Origin: SIG480 sp045539475 | GTDB taxonomy: Bacteria > Bacillota > Clostridia > Oscillospirales > JAAYXM01 | Length of the DNA stretch: 64,000 bases | NCBI GenBank assembly: GCA_045539475.1 | Contig: JAZQFJ010000053.1 | Span: forward strand, 1-64,000 | Direction of reading: 5' to 3' | Made by a program: the position numbers and the translations under genes | In this document: positions 26,129-36,039 of the stretch, piece after piece | How positions within the stretch are numbered: the first letter of the stretch is position 1 | Layout: every line of letters starts with the position of its first letter | The notes under the pieces: model-generated | The model's database searches: none | Seen by the model: only the letters and a program-made list of their open reading frames with translations | Told to the model about the DNA's origin: nothing

Positions 26129-28546
26129 ATGAAGAAATTACTTGCAATTTTCCTTGCAGTCACGATGATTGCAACATTTATCCCAAGCGCATTTGCAGTG
26201 GAAACCGACGGAGAGGGGGAGACATACGATGGCGTGAAGATGGTGTATGATTTGGAAAACTTGATGGTTGATTTCAATATGATGGGCAGCGCATCTACAG
26301 TTCCATTTTCAACGCTGAATTATGTTAACACAAATGGATTATTTAGATATGTTAGGTCAATAGCATCGACCACCTCCTTTAATGAAATTGGAAGCGAAAC
26401 GCAGATGGCGAGTTCTTCAATAGGCACCATATATTATCCGGGAGCAGAGACAACGCAAGCTTTTATGGTTCTTAGAAAAGGGGCATATGTTTCTTTCGAG
26501 ATTGTTGTTCCGGAGGATGGAGAGTACACACTTGAGTTGCATCATCAAAAAGGAACTAATGGAGCGACTGGTGATGTTTATATTTCTAGTGCATCGGCAT
26601 TCTATAGTTTGTCAAAATTCGCACTCGCGTCTCTGGGAGAAAAATTAAACTCATTTAATTGTAAAGATACAAAAGGGAATGTAGGTAGCATCTCAAATAC
26701 GAATTGGACGAACACAGAGATATTTACAAAGAGGGTTCTTACTGCAGGTAAGTATGTGATTACATATTACACTTCTGCAGATAGAGTTGCCTTTGGTAAT
26801 TTTATTCTTTCCTCCGGCACAAATCCTAAAGAAATCATCAATGGTGGATATAGCATAAAGTATGATGTTGAAAATGCAATGATAGCTAACGGTCTTCATG
26901 CAGATCAAAATGTTCTTACGGCACGAGACATTGACTACAATATGTCAAACGGATTCTTCGAGGTTGTCGGGATGAGCGGTTCGGTCAGTTTGGCAAGCTT
27001 ATCGTCGACTGATTATCATTTTCTCAAGGTAAAAGAGGGTGCCTTAATTGCTTTTGAAATAAATGTTCCGCAAACAAATACATATTCGTTGAAAACCGAT
27101 TATCAGTTAGCGAAAAACGGAACAGCAGTTGATGTATACATTGACGGTGAAAAAGTAGGGGGATATGATTGCTTAGACGCTGAAAATGGTGCGGACATTA
27201 TCAGCGCGGGAAGCACAACATGGAAACCGGATGAGGTAATAGCTGAAGGGCTCAAGCTCTCTGCCGGAAAGCACACAATTAGATTTACAGCACTTGAGGG
27301 AACGAATACAAGCGATGATGAATTTGCTTCCGTTGGTACTTTTGAGCTTCTTACAGGTAAGCTCGGCACGCTTACAACCGATATGGACGGCTTTATCAAG
27401 GTTGATGACACAACGCTTGCCGTCGATGAAAAAGCGAATATTCTCGGTGCGGTAGTTTGTTCTTCCGATGGCACGGTCAAGGCACAGAGCAATGCAAATA
27501 CAACATACACAAGCTCCGATGCTTCCGTTGTAACCGTTTCCGGTTCAGAAATCATGGCAGTAGGTGCGGGTACAGCAGATATCACAACAACTGTTGGTGG
27601 AGTTACAGCAAAGCGTACTATTACGGTTGTTAATAAGCCGGCAGGAGATACAGTTTCATTTGCAGCAGACAATGTAGGCAAACTCTATGTGAATAACGAA
27701 GAACAAGAATACACAGACCTTTCATTGCTCAGCCTTAACAGAGGCGATACGGTAATGATTGTTGCAGATACTTCTGATACAGGAAAGACTTTCCGCGGTT
27801 GGGTTCGAGGCAGCGCAGATTACGGACGTCTTGTTTCGAACAGCGCAGAATATGAATTTACAGCAATGACTCACACATTCCTTACGGCAGTATATAGTGA
27901 GACGGCAACGGCAGATGATGTTGAATACTATGGCTGGAATGAGCAGTATATTACAACTCTTCCGGCAACGTCAGAAGCACCGACAGCTCCGACACTTACC
28001 GGATATAAATTTGCAGAGTGGGTGCTTGGACAGAGCGATGATAACATCGCGCGTAAAGTGGCGCAATATACGGCAGAAGCGACAACTTATAATGTTTCGG
28101 TTCCGGAAGGCGTTTCAAAGTCCGTCGAAGGCGGAAAGTATGTCTATGACGCAAAGGTGACCTGCACAGCGAACGAGGCTGTTTACTGGTATCGCGATAA
28201 TAAGCTCGTCGATTACGGAACATCATACAGCTTCTATATCTGGGGAAACACAGAAATCACTACATTGTCAACCGGCAACAACGGTGCTAAAGTAATGCTT
28301 GATAAGCCTAAGAGCAAGGCATATATGATTGAGTACGATAAGGGAACTGCAAATGTTGTTGAAGTTGGTATTATCTTCGGCAACAGCAAGGATATCACGA
28401 TAGGCAACTGCGAAGAAAAGATGAATTCACAGAGAAGTGATTTTACGCACGGTCAGTTCAGCGCAACGGCAGATAAATACACAACTGCCCGCGGATACCT
28501 CATCTACAACGACAAAGGCACATACCGCGTGATTTACGCAGATTAA
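26129..28546 (+). CDS. Secreted modular protein with jelly-roll-like, Big_2-like and InlB-like repeats
   Basis: The 805-residue protein has a clear signal peptide (cleaved after SAFA, about residue 23). Two related modules of about 180 residues begin near MVYDLENLMVD (residue 38) and IKYDVENAMIA (residue 240). Each contains a segment like FEINVPQTNTYSLKTDYQ, suggesting a beta-sandwich carbohydrate-binding fold. A Big_2-like Ig domain (about 415-505) and InlB/Listeria-type repeats (GYKFAEWV) follow. There is no SLH domain, lipobox or sortase motif, so it is probably released or held non-covalently. The same module type opens the next gene. Function not known; a polysaccharide-binding accessory role is inferred. 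Confidence 0.7.
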   Translation: MKKLLAIFLAVTMIATFIPSAFAVETDGEGETYDGVKMVYDLENLMVDFNMMGSASTVPFSTLNYVNTNGLFRYVRSIASTTSFNEIGSETQMASSSIGTIYYPGAETTQAFMVLRKGAYVSFEIVVPEDGEYTLELHHQKGTNGATGDVYISSASAFYSLSKFALASLGEKLNSFNCKDTKGNVGSISNTNWTNTEIFTKRVLTAGKYVITYYTSADRVAFGNFILSSGTNPKEIINGGYSIKYDVENAMIANGLHADQNVLTARDIDYNMSNGFFEVVGMSGSVSLASLSSTDYHFLKVKEGALIAFEINVPQTNTYSLKTDYQLAKNGTAVDVYIDGEKVGGYDCLDAENGADIISAGSTTWKPDEVIAEGLKLSAGKHTIRFTALEGTNTSDDEFASVGTFELLTGKLGTLTTDMDGFIKVDDTTLAVDEKANILGAVVCSSDGTVKAQSNANTTYTSSDASVVTVSGSEIMAVGAGTADITTTVGGVTAKRTITVVNKPAGDTVSFAADNVGKLYVNNEEQEYTDLSLLSLNRGDTVMIVADTSDTGKTFRGWVRGSADYGRLVSNSAEYEFTAMTHTFLTAVYSETATADDVEYYGWNEQYITTLPATSEAPTAPTLTGYKFAEWVLGQSDDNIARKVAQYTAEATTYNVSVPEGVSKSVEGGKYVYDAKVTCTANEAVYWYRDNKLVDYGTSYSFYIWGNTEITTLSTGNNGAKVMLDKPKSKAYMIEYDKGTANVVEVGIIFGNSKDITIGNCEEKMNSQRSDFTHGQFSATADKYTTARGYLIYNDKGTYRVIYAD

Positions 28547-28562
28547 TAAAAACACAACGGTG

Positions 28563-28592
28563 CGGGACGCAAGGGATTTTTCCCGCGTCCCG
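28563..28592 (+). other. Intercistronic hairpin
   Basis: CGGGACGC (28563-28570) pairs with GCGTCCCG (28585-28592), with an inner GGGA/TCCC extension. No T-tract follows, so partial termination or mRNA stabilisation between two surface-protein genes is likely. Confidence 0.5.
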
Positions 28593-28633
28593 TATCTTGC
28601 AAATACAGATACATATTCCACAAGGAGGATGTT

Positions 28634-31600
28634 ATGAAGCTGAAAAGATTTTTATCTCTCGTCATAGCATTGGCGATGATTATTTCGCTGCTTCCCGCAG
28701 TATCGGCGGGGAGTGAGACGGAAACCAATAACATCTCAATGACATATGACCTGAAAACGCTTTTAAATGCACCATTTGCACCTAAATATCCGCTTACTAA
28801 CCTTACATACCAATTGACGGGCGGATTGTTTAAGTTTGCAGAATCCTCTCTTGCAAATGATGCACCCGACGGAAGTCCGTTCTGGTACGGCGGCGTAGCG
28901 AACAGCCGATTTTTCAAGATGAATAATAATCAGTTTGTTTCCTTTGAAGTCAGCATTCCTAAAGCAGGGAAATATTCTATGGATGCGATACATCAAAGGG
29001 CAAAGAACGGAACAACGGTTAATGTGTATGTAACGGATGCCGAAGAATTTTACACAGATCCGTTCACTGCGGCAACCGCACCGGATTTCGATTTATACGG
29101 AAGCTATGATACCTACCGATCAGATGGTGCAAGTGACTTTGCCGGAAGTAACACCGACTGGGTTACGACCGAAGATGTATTTTCTGAAAAAGACTTTTCA
29201 GCGGGTAAATATGTAATAACCTTCCACGTTTCGGATATATCCAATATGCGCGGGTGCGTAAGCACATTTTCTCTTACTGCCGGTGACGGAAGTGAGGTTG
29301 CACTTGTAAATGCATTTATAGACAGCTTTGAGAATGATAAGGTAAATCTTTCTGCTTATAAGACCGACGGAAGCGTTCTTGACCTTGCAGAGGTAGACGT
29401 ATCCTACAAAAGCGATGACGAAGCAGTCGCAACGGTTGATATACAGGGTAACATAACCAAACACAAGCCGGGAACAACCAATATCACGGCATCGGTTACA
29501 TATAACGGAGTAACGGTGAGTGATACAAAGGAGCTTTTTGTCTCCGACGGCGGTTTGACTGTAATATATGATTTGGCACGTCATCTCACCGAAGGTGGAT
29601 TTACGTATGCAGATACAGCTTCGCGCCCGCTTTCAGCGATTAATTATGATTTGACGAATAAATTTTACAGGGTTATTGACAGCTCAACCGGTGAGAAATA
29701 TGTTGCGAGCGATATAGGCTATGCTGTGGCAACATACAAATTCCTTAAAATTAAAGAAGGAAAATATGTTTCAATTGAGGTGGATGTGCCGAAAGAGGGA
29801 ACATACACCCTTAAAACAGACTATCAAATGGCAAAGGACGGCAGCCTTGTAAATGTTTATGTAACTGAAGCGGACGCTTTCAGTTCAAGCTCTAAGGGCA
29901 GTCTTAAAGGTTCATACGACTGCTCCGGCGGCTCAAAAAATATGAGTGCAAACGGAACCGAATGGGAGAACAACTATTCTGTTGCAACCGATTTGGTTCT
30001 TCCGGCAAAAAAACACGTAATCACATTTGAGGTGCCGGCAAATGCAGCTACATGGTCACAATACGGAATGCTGACTTCCTTTTCGCTCGTCTCCGGTGAC
30101 GGTAAAGGCAAGGCTCTTATGTCGATCGGGTTTGACAACATAAATTCAGGCACGGCACTGACCGGATATATGTCCGACGGAAGCGTTGCGACAGAAGATG
30201 ACCTTTCGGTAATAGAGAGTATCACATATGACAGCAGTAACAAAAATGTTGCAACAGTAGATGAAAACGGCGTTATAACCGATGTTGCGGGCGGACAGAC
30301 CGAAATCACGGCAACTGCAAAGGTCGGTGAGCGCGAAATCGTTGCAACAGGGACATATACATCTATCGTCTCTGACCGCGGAATAGAGATCAGCTATGAT
30401 ATCGGCGGTGATATGCAGGAGGCAGGGTTTGTAAACAGCTCAAGCACCACATTTATGACACAGCTGACATATGATTTCTCCGGCGGACTGTATGAGTGGA
30501 TTTCAGGTTCTGCAAAGGGACTTAACACCGGCGGCACTTACCTGCGCTGCAGAAAAGGAAACCTGCAGATAGGAAACGGATGCTATACGGCGTTTGAGGT
30601 GTTTATCCCTGAGGCGGGAAAGTATACAATGGAAATGCTGCATGGTGCAAATGATGCAGGCGTTGATGTTGACGTGTATGTAAGCCGCGGAAATCACTCA
30701 ACAAGCGCAATCGATTATATAGGTTCTTACAGCTGTTATGACTCCACCGTTGCATATAACCCGAATTACTTTGGTACGCTTGTGGCAGAGCCGAGCATAG
30801 TTGAGGGAATAAAGATATACGAGCCGGGATATTACGTAATAACCTTCAAGGTGAATGGCTCGGGCAGTGCAAGCTCAAAATTCGGCTCTGTAGGAAGCTT
30901 CAAGCTCAGAAGCGGCGGAGATGCGGCTCTCCTCGGTACGGTTAAGGATGAAGCAAGCGGTGAATATCAGTATATAACAGCATCTATCGAGGAAAAGGAA
31001 ATAACATACCACGAGGTTGAAAATTTCCCGACGACGCAGCTTTCGCTCCTTATGAAGAACCTTGACGGCTCGGTTGATGAGGAGAAAACAGCGAATATAA
31101 AAGCAACCTTCCGTCCGAATGACCGCGCGGTTGCGGGAGTTGATAAAGCGGGCATTGTAACAGGTTACAGCGAAGGGAAAACGGACATTTACATTGATGC
31201 AACTTACGGAGAGCAGACATTTGCCGGCTCACTTGCAGTAAGCGTTTTTGACGATACGGGAGTTAAAAAAGCGTATATCGATGTGCCTTCGGAAATATAC
31301 GAGCGCGAGAAAATAAAGGCAGAGCTTGTTGCCGTTATGAACAGTGGTGATGAGGTTCGCGTGCCGGTGGAAAACACTATCTTCTTCTCGGAGGATACAT
31401 CAGTTTTGCGTGCAGATGAAGACGGTATGCTCACAGGCATCAAGCATGGAAAAACAAATATACGTTTTTCCACAAAGGAAACCTTCCGCGGTTCTGATCT
31501 TGATGAAGAAATGGAAATCACGGTTTCGCTTCACGAAGGGAAGAAAGCTTCGACGTGGTATACCACAGAAAAGCGCGAAAACGCACTTGAGAATATCAGT

Positions 31601-34600
31601 AAATACTCGTGGGCAAAATCCACGATGAAAACTGCGGTAAACACTGCAGACACATACCTTGCAAATTATGAAAAGTGGTATGAGCTTATCCAGGGTGAGG
31701 GTGTTCCGCGTTCACGCCTTGTTTCGCAGTACGGAGACGACTTCTCAAACATCTGCCGTTATTGCGGTGCGGATGTTGAGGGCGAATACGGACGGAACGG
31801 AAGCGACGGTTTTACGGTTGATCCGATAAGCCGCCCGTGGAAGATCCAGTGCCCGGCGTGTAAGCGCCTTTTCCCAAGCAATGAGTTTGATAAATTCTAT
31901 GAGCTTGGCGTTGATGACCAGGGATATTTTAACCTTGAAGAGGCATACAGAAAGCATAAAGAGCTTTTTGCAGACGAATATGCAAAATCCGGCTATGCCG
32001 ACCAGGGCTACGGATATCTCAAAAACGTTCTTTATCCGGAAATCGGAGATGAGCAAAGCATCAACAACGGTCAGGGTCTCCGTCCGGGTGAAACGGTCGA
32101 GGGCTGGGGCGTTGACGACAGCTACGGTTATCTGCCGAAGGATGAAAAAGGTAATAATTACCTTATGACGAGCGGTGGAAGCGGCAAGGTTACGGAGCGC
32201 CATGCATATGTTGCGTATTACAACTACCGCGCAGCAGTAAAGCCGATTACGGCAGCATATGCACTTGCCGAAGCGTATCTTTACACCGGCGATGAAAAAT
32301 ACGGACGTGCGGGTGCGATACTCCTTGACCGCATTGCGGATACATATGAGAGCTATGACTTTTCAATCCAAAACAAGACACCGGCGGGATATATCTTCTG
32401 GGGAGCAGACGGCAGCGGTAACCTTGGCAAATATGTCGGACATATAACGGATGCCGAACCGCATGCGCACAACCTTGCGAAGGCTTGCGATATCCTCTAT
32501 CCGATGATAAAAGATTCAGGCGTTATAAACTTCCTCTCAGAAAAGGCAGGGGAGATGGAGCTTGAAAATGATAAGGTAAGCTCTGAAAAGATATGGAACA
32601 ACTGGGCAAACGGAATTCTCAAAGAAATTTACACCGCTGCAACGGAAATGAAGGTTCAGGGAAACTTCGCGCTCGGGCAGACGGCGGTAACGATGGCTGC
32701 AATTGCACTGGACAATGAGCCGGAAACCACGGAAATGATAGAGTGGGTCCTCCGCACGGGTGATAACGGAACCGGTGGAAATGTTCTTACCAAGATTGTC
32801 GATCAGGTGGACCGCGACGGTCTCGGCAATGAAACCTCTGATAACTACAACGGAATGTGGATAAACTCGGTAAATGCTATTGCAGAGTATCTTACTGTAT
32901 ACAAAGGTCGCGAAACATATAACATCTTTGCTCATCCGAAATTTGCACAGATGTATTCACCGTTCAAGGACAGAGTTTCCTTAAACAACCAGACGGTAAA
33001 CATCGGTGATAACAGCAACACGGCAGAGCTTAATATCAATGTTACGCCTGCAACATTCGTAAACGGATTTAAATATCTTAAAGATACACCGTACGGAAAA
33101 GACCTTGCACAGTATATCTATTTCCGCAACGGGTTCAGCGTAAAAGACCTGAAGTACAGTATACTGGACAAAGACCCCGAGCGCGTGCAGGATGAGATTC
33201 TTGCCTTTGGGGTTGAGGATAATCCTGCGCAGGACAGCGATATGCAGGCAGGATACGGCTTTGCAATACTCCGTGACGGTGCAAAGTACAGCTCGGCAAG
33301 CTCTGCAACGGAAACGAACAGTCTCCGTGATTTCTGGATGCATTTCGGCAAAACAGGAGGTCACGGACACGCAGATCTTATGAACATAAGCGTTGGTGCG
33401 TTCGGGCTTAACCTCACTCCGGATCTTGGATATCCTGCAGTAACCGGCAAGGATCCCGAAAGATTGCAGTGGACAGGTCAAACGCTTTCGCATAACACGG
33501 TTATGGTAGGTGATGCATCGCAGGATGCAATAACCGAAACACTTGGCAGACCGGTACATTTCGACGATGCGGGTGCAGTGAAGCTTATAGACGCAGACGG
33601 ACCGCGTGCATATAAGGATACCGATATTTACCGGAGAACGCTTGTTATGGTAGAGGTAAATGACGATGTATCTTACGGGGTTGACTTCTTCCGTGTCCGC
33701 GGTGGAAACAAGCACACCTTCAGCTTCCACGGTCAGGCGGAGAATGCTTACGGAGTTGAAGGACTTGACGGAATGGAAAAACAGGCGGCAACCGACGCCG
33801 GAGAATACGAGCTTTCATTCTGGAACAATGCCGGAAAGTTCGTTACCGAAAAGGTTTATAAGGATGCAGGCGAATATTATGGGTCGTATGCATCTCCGTC
33901 ACTTGAGGCCGGAGCAGACCCGAACTCACCGGATGCATGGAATTATGTGACAACGTATCAGCGCGGAGCAAGCTGGCTCGGGCGTGTTCGTCGGGATACC
34001 GAGCCTGAGAATAAGTTTGCGGTTGAGTTTGACATAAAGGACTATCGCAAAACGATTACCGACAGCAAAAACATAAAGCTTCGCATTACGCAGATGAACA
34101 ACTTCACACCGGACGACGTTGCAATTGCGGCAGGTCCGATTCCGACAAAGCCACAGAATGCAGCGCTTCCGAAAACCTTTGACTATATGCTTGTAAAGCG
34201 CACGGCTGAAAACGGTGAGAAGCTTGACAGTATGTTCACATCGGTTATCGAGCCGTATAAGGGAGAGCGCTATATAAGTGATATTAAGACGGTAAATGTT
34301 GAAGGTACTGTTTCAGGCGACAATATGGCGCGTGCAGTAAAGGTAACTCATACCGCAGGACGTGTTGATTACATAGTCTATGCAACGGATAACAGCGTTA
34401 CTTACACTGTGGATAACGGAAAGTTTGATTTCCGCGGATTTGTCGGTGTTATCAGCTACAACGCGCAAGGTAATGTTATCGGCAGATACGTAAATGATGG
34501 AGACACGCTCAACGGTGCGCTTGAAATCAAAGAAAATGTGGCACAACCGGCAGGCTATACCGGAACTGTTGCAGGCTTTGATGACGTACTTACTTACGGC

Positions 34601-35923
34601 GATTTTGAAAACTGGATTGATGTAAGAATTGATCCGGTTGACGGAATGACAACAGAGGATGTTTTAAAAGACATTACCGGAAGATACATCTATATTAAGA
34701 ACGATGGAAAGGAAAGCGGAGCATATAAAATCCTCGGAACAGCGCCAAATGGGGATGGTACCGTACGCCTTGATATCGGTACGGTATCGACGGTACGTTC
34801 ATTCCGGGATTCTTACAATTTCGATGGAGGTTATGTATATAACATAGCCGAGGACCAGGCGTTTGTAATTCCGACTTCATACGTTGAGGATATGGCTCCG
34901 GAATTTGAACCGATTTCAGATATTACCACGTCTGCAGGAAGCAGCGTTTCTGTTAAGGTGACTGCAAATAGTAATATTCCGGATGTCATAATAAGCTACA
35001 AGGCGAAAACTCTCCCGCGCGGCGCAAGCTTCAACCCGGAAACGGCAACGGTCACATGGAAGCCGGACAGCAGTCAGGTTGGTGATAATCACGTTGCAAT
35101 CACGGCGGTGGACAGCGACGGTAGAGAGGACACAGTTCACTTTATGATAACGGTTTACGGTTCGACAACGGGAGGTTCGTCACAGGATAAAGGCGAAGAG
35201 AACGACAAAACAGAGATACCGTCAACGGATAATACCGATACTCCCGCCGGTGGTGGCGGTGGCGGAGGAGGAGGCGGCGGTGCCGCACCGTCCGACAAGC
35301 CCGAAAACACGACGGATACCGATGAAGATAAAACCGAAGATGGCGAAAAAGCACCCGACGCGTCGGGTGAAACGGAGACACTCCGTTTCACAGACCTCGG
35401 TAACCACGCATGGGCGGAGAATGCAATAAACGCTCTTGCATCGGACGGAATCATCAAGGGAACATCGGAAACAACATTCTCACCTGCAAGTAACATCACC
35501 CGCGCAGATTTTGCGCTGCTCTTGGTGCGCGCATTTAAGCTGACATCGGATAATGCGGAGAACTTTGCAGATGTTACAGCAAGCGATTACTTTGCAACCG
35601 AGCTTGCAATAGCGAGAAACAGCGGGCTTATCGGCGGAATAGGTGATAACAAATATGCACCGAGAAACAACATCACCCGTCAGGATATGATGGTGATAGT
35701 GTACCGCGCGCTGCAGAAACTCGGTGTAGAGCTCGGCAATTCCGGCGAGCCGAACTACGAGGACTACTCCACCGTTGCACCTTACGCACATGACGCCGTA
35801 ACTGCGCTTATCTCCGCAGAACTCGTCAACGGTAAGAACGGATGTATTGCACCGACTGATTACACAACACGTGCAGAAGTGGCAGTGCTTATTAAGAGAA
35901 TATTGGACTATACGAAAAAGTAA
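28634..35923 (+). CDS. SLH-anchored multidomain heparinase II/III-like enzyme (second copy, complete)
   Basis: The 2429-residue protein has a signal peptide (to about residue 26). Three jelly-roll-like modules begin near MTYDLKTLLNA (38), VIYDLARHL (309) and EISYDIGGDM (585), with Big_2-like domains between them. The catalytic part starts near residue 970 and includes the CxxC pair CRYCG and CPACKRLFPSNEF and the motif GGHGHADLMN (about nt 33358). A putative-Ig domain, an eleven-glycine linker (about nt 35250-35282) and three SLH repeats (TRADFA, TRQDMM, TTRAEVAVLIKRIL) follow. It parallels the enzyme at 2-8395 from the catalytic domain onward but has different N-terminal modules. Location: cell surface. 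Cleavage of a uronic-acid polysaccharide is inferred from family and neighbours. Confidence 0.88.
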   Translation: MKLKRFLSLVIALAMIISLLPAVSAGSETETNNISMTYDLKTLLNAPFAPKYPLTNLTYQLTGGLFKFAESSLANDAPDGSPFWYGGVANSRFFKMNNNQFVSFEVSIPKAGKYSMDAIHQRAKNGTTVNVYVTDAEEFYTDPFTAATAPDFDLYGSYDTYRSDGASDFAGSNTDWVTTEDVFSEKDFSAGKYVITFHVSDISNMRGCVSTFSLTAGDGSEVALVNAFIDSFENDKVNLSAYKTDGSVLDLAEVDVSYKSDDEAVATVDIQGNITKHKPGTTNITASVTYNGVTVSDTKELFVSDGGLTVIYDLARHLTEGGFTYADTASRPLSAINYDLTNKFYRVIDSSTGEKYVASDIGYAVATYKFLKIKEGKYVSIEVDVPKEGTYTLKTDYQMAKDGSLVNVYVTEADAFSSSSKGSLKGSYDCSGGSKNMSANGTEWENNYSVATDLVLPAKKHVITFEVPANAATWSQYGMLTSFSLVSGDGKGKALMSIGFDNINSGTALTGYMSDGSVATEDDLSVIESITYDSSNKNVATVDENGVITDVAGGQTEITATAKVGEREIVATGTYTSIVSDRGIEISYDIGGDMQEAGFVNSSSTTFMTQLTYDFSGGLYEWISGSAKGLNTGGTYLRCRKGNLQIGNGCYTAFEVFIPEAGKYTMEMLHGANDAGVDVDVYVSRGNHSTSAIDYIGSYSCYDSTVAYNPNYFGTLVAEPSIVEGIKIYEPGYYVITFKVNGSGSASSKFGSVGSFKLRSGGDAALLGTVKDEASGEYQYITASIEEKEITYHEVENFPTTQLSLLMKNLDGSVDEEKTANIKATFRPNDRAVAGVDKAGIVTGYSEGKTDIYIDATYGEQTFAGSLAVSVFDDTGVKKAYIDVPSEIYEREKIKAELVAVMNSGDEVRVPVENTIFFSEDTSVLRADEDGMLTGIKHGKTNIRFSTKETFRGSDLDEEMEITVSLHEGKKASTWYTTEKRENALENISKYSWAKSTMKTAVNTADTYLANYEKWYELIQGEGVPRSRLVSQYGDDFSNICRYCGADVEGEYGRNGSDGFTVDPISRPWKIQCPACKRLFPSNEFDKFYELGVDDQGYFNLEEAYRKHKELFADEYAKSGYADQGYGYLKNVLYPEIGDEQSINNGQGLRPGETVEGWGVDDSYGYLPKDEKGNNYLMTSGGSGKVTERHAYVAYYNYRAAVKPITAAYALAEAYLYTGDEKYGRAGAILLDRIADTYESYDFSIQNKTPAGYIFWGADGSGNLGKYVGHITDAEPHAHNLAKACDILYPMIKDSGVINFLSEKAGEMELENDKVSSEKIWNNWANGILKEIYTAATEMKVQGNFALGQTAVTMAAIALDNEPETTEMIEWVLRTGDNGTGGNVLTKIVDQVDRDGLGNETSDNYNGMWINSVNAIAEYLTVYKGRETYNIFAHPKFAQMYSPFKDRVSLNNQTVNIGDNSNTAELNINVTPATFVNGFKYLKDTPYGKDLAQYIYFRNGFSVKDLKYSILDKDPERVQDEILAFGVEDNPAQDSDMQAGYGFAILRDGAKYSSASSATETNSLRDFWMHFGKTGGHGHADLMNISVGAFGLNLTPDLGYPAVTGKDPERLQWTGQTLSHNTVMVGDASQDAITETLGRPVHFDDAGAVKLIDADGPRAYKDTDIYRRTLVMVEVNDDVSYGVDFFRVRGGNKHTFSFHGQAENAYGVEGLDGMEKQAATDAGEYELSFWNNAGKFVTEKVYKDAGEYYGSYASPSLEAGADPNSPDAWNYVTTYQRGASWLGRVRRDTEPENKFAVEFDIKDYRKTITDSKNIKLRITQMNNFTPDDVAIAAGPIPTKPQNAALPKTFDYMLVKRTAENGEKLDSMFTSVIEPYKGERYISDIKTVNVEGTVSGDNMARAVKVTHTAGRVDYIVYATDNSVTYTVDNGKFDFRGFVGVISYNAQGNVIGRYVNDGDTLNGALEIKENVAQPAGYTGTVAGFDDVLTYGDFENWIDVRIDPVDGMTTEDVLKDITGRYIYIKNDGKESGAYKILGTAPNGDGTVRLDIGTVSTVRSFRDSYNFDGGYVYNIAEDQAFVIPTSYVEDMAPEFEPISDITTSAGSSVSVKVTANSNIPDVIISYKAKTLPRGASFNPETATVTWKPDSSQVGDNHVAITAVDSDGREDTVHFMITVYGSTTGGSSQDKGEENDKTEIPSTDNTDTPAGGGGGGGGGGGAAPSDKPENTTDTDEDKTEDGEKAPDASGETETLRFTDLGNHAWAENAINALASDGIIKGTSETTFSPASNITRADFALLLVRAFKLTSDNAENFADVTASDYFATELAIARNSGLIGGIGDNKYAPRNNITRQDMMVIVYRALQKLGVELGNSGEPNYEDYSTVAPYAHDAVTALISAELVNGKNGCIAPTDYTTRAEVAVLIKRILDYTKK
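35352..35391 (+). repeat. Intragenic palindrome plus hairpin at the linker/SLH junction (copy 2)
   Basis: CACCCGACGCGTCGGGTG at 35352-35369 is a perfect 18-bp palindrome. It overlaps a perfect 11-bp hairpin, GTGAAACGGAG (35367-35377) and CTCCGTTTCAC (35381-35391) with loop ACA. Compared with copy 1 at 7828-7866, two stem pairs changed on both arms (A-T to G-C and T-A to G-C), keeping the pairing although the encoded residues differ. Confidence 0.7.
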
Positions 35924-35939
35924 ATCTTATAACGCTCGT

Positions 35940-36006
35940 GTCATTCTGAGCTTCAGCGAAGAATCTAATAAAGAAAAAGAGATCCTTCGGCAAGCCTCAG
36001 GATGAC
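35940..36006. repeat. Dispersed inverted-repeat element, GTCATTCTGAG type
   Basis: GTCATTCTGAG (35940-35950) and CTCAGGATGAC (35996-36006) are near-perfect inverted ends. Inside, GAAGAATCT (35958-35966) and AGATCCTTC (35980-35988) form a second inverted pair. A half element with the same start is at 53901-53928. The element fills the gap between the surface enzyme and the lipoprotein. Confidence 0.7.
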
Positions 36007-36039
36007 GTGAGAGAGAAAACAAAAAAGGAGAAAAGCAAA

